Of a stretch of 64,000 nt of DNA, positions 63,647-64,000 are shown in pieces; the stretch's first letter is position 1; each line of letters starts with the position of its first letter. The stretch is from Planctomycetota bacterium (GTDB taxonomy: Bacteria; Planctomycetota; Phycisphaerae; Sedimentisphaerales; Anaerobacaceae), in assembly GCA_019456195.1 (NCBI GenBank), contig VRUK01000017.1, positions 1 through 64,000 of the forward strand. Reading direction: 5' to 3'. The position numbers and the translations under genes were made by a program. The notes under the pieces are model-generated. The model made no database searches and was not told the DNA's origin. It saw nothing but the letters and a program-made list of their open reading frames with translations.

Positions 63647-64000
63647 ATGGCAAAGAAAAAATATGAGCTTACCGGCGCCGAGTGGGCGATTATCCAGGCC
63701 GTCTGGGAAAACGAGCCGTGTGCCGCCCCGGCCGTTCAGGAGGAGCTCGAAGCCCAAAAGAACTGGACCTACAGCACCGTCAAGACCCTGATGGACCGGA
63801 TGGTAACCAAAGGCCTGCTGAAAACCGAAAAATTCCGCAATCTCATCCTGTATCGCTCGGTTATCACCAAATTGCAGGCGCAAAAAAGCGAGGTTAAGCG
63901 CACGGTAAAAAGGGCCTTCAATGGGGCCCTTACGCCGATGATGCAGTTTCTGCTCGATAACCATGCTCTCTCGAAAAAGCAGCTTGATGAGCTCGAAGCA
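63647..64000 (+). CDS. BlaI/MecI/CopY family repressor, cut by window end
   Basis: The first 118 residues, no stop reached. ATG at 63647, AAGGA upstream. LTGAEWAIIQAVWENEPCAA then YSTVKTLMDRMVTKGLLKTEK and LYRSVITK form the penicillinase-repressor winged helix. The C-terminal helices that dimerise begin near residue 90. In relatives a BlaR1-type M56 sensor protease follows; what follows here is outside the window. The operator TACA-NN-TGTA is in its own promoter. Confidence 0.9.
   Translation, partial: MAKKKYELTGAEWAIIQAVWENEPCAAPAVQEELEAQKNWTYSTVKTLMDRMVTKGLLKTEKFRNLILYRSVITKLQAQKSEVKRTVKRAFNGALTPMMQFLLDNHALSKKQLDELEA

Overview
The window looks like a chromosome fragment from a planctomycete, most likely class Phycisphaerae (Sedimentisphaerales-like). 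This is inferred from gene content, not from a marker search. The pointers are: many secreted or Tat-type carbohydrate-active proteins (GH2, PL11, GH5, tandem GH95, DUF1080/ThuA, Gfo/Idh with a Tat signal), an ECF sigma factor overlapping a membrane-anchored partner gene, the pheA-tpiA-secG-yicC-gmk-rpoZ-coaC-coaB order, and interspersed AAACCC/AAAGCC micro-repeats. G+C is moderate by eye. Coding density is ordinary, with five gaps of 350 to 1000 bases.

Layout. 1-2.6 kb: micro-repeat, a TrpB2-type tryptophan synthase beta gene broken by one extra C, and a small outer-membrane barrel protein. 2.6-2.8 kb: tRNA-Thr(TGT) with its promoter. 3.0-12 kb: sugar-use region with a sodium/solute symporter and two tiny membrane proteins, Gfo/Idh dehydrogenase plus DegT aminotransferase, GH2 and PL11. 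12-19.4 kb: GspE-like ATPase, a degraded copy of the tRNA-Thr 5' half, a beta-lactamase-fold lipoprotein, a dinD gene split by a stop codon, a secreted amidohydrolase and an unknown protein. 19.4-23.6 kb: a repeat-rich, AT-richer island holding a methyltransferase/endonuclease pair. 23.6-28.8 kb: small lipoprotein, cdaA-cdaR (c-di-AMP synthesis), cstA, der. 29-35.4 kb: a GH5 pseudogene, an aspartyl-protease-like protein, two XRE-regulator/membrane-protein modules around a zinc-ribbon/PH-domain protein, and ogt. 35.5-42.7 kb: housekeeping operon pheA to coaB, a DUF2971 gene and pyrE. 42.9-46.1 kb: nitrilase-like protein, purB, aldo/keto reductase. 46.3-51.7 kb: site-2 protease and a 1575-residue double GH95 fucosidase. 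51.7-55.4 kb: anchored unknown protein, PilZ protein, pssA and psd. 55.4-57.9 kb: structured intergenic region, anti-sigma-like protein, ECF sigma. 58-64 kb: eno, a two-TM protein, Gfo/Idh, a DUF1080-DUF1080-ThuA fusion and a BlaI/CopY-type repressor cut by the window end.

How it works together. The cell appears to be a heterotroph that attacks complex polysaccharides: rhamnogalacturonan (PL11), fucosylated glycans (GH95), amino-sugar or beta-mannosidic/glucosidic chains (GH2), and 3-keto sugars (DUF1080). Products would enter through a sodium symporter and be processed by Gfo/Idh enzymes. Signalling layers visible here are c-di-AMP (CdaA/CdaR), c-di-GMP (PilZ), an ECF sigma pair and several XRE/BlaI repressors with candidate operators.

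Most notable: three interrupted genes (trpB2, dinD, GH5), a 5'-half tRNA-Thr relic duplicated with its upstream region, the tandem GH95, a recent internal DUF1080 duplication, a CdaA with DMA in place of the DGA motif, a three-paralog DERE/DERD membrane operon under an XRE regulator, and a possible small RNA after the sigma/anti-sigma pair. I found no CRISPR array, prophage or insertion sequence, and no clear new defence system beyond the restriction-modification pair.
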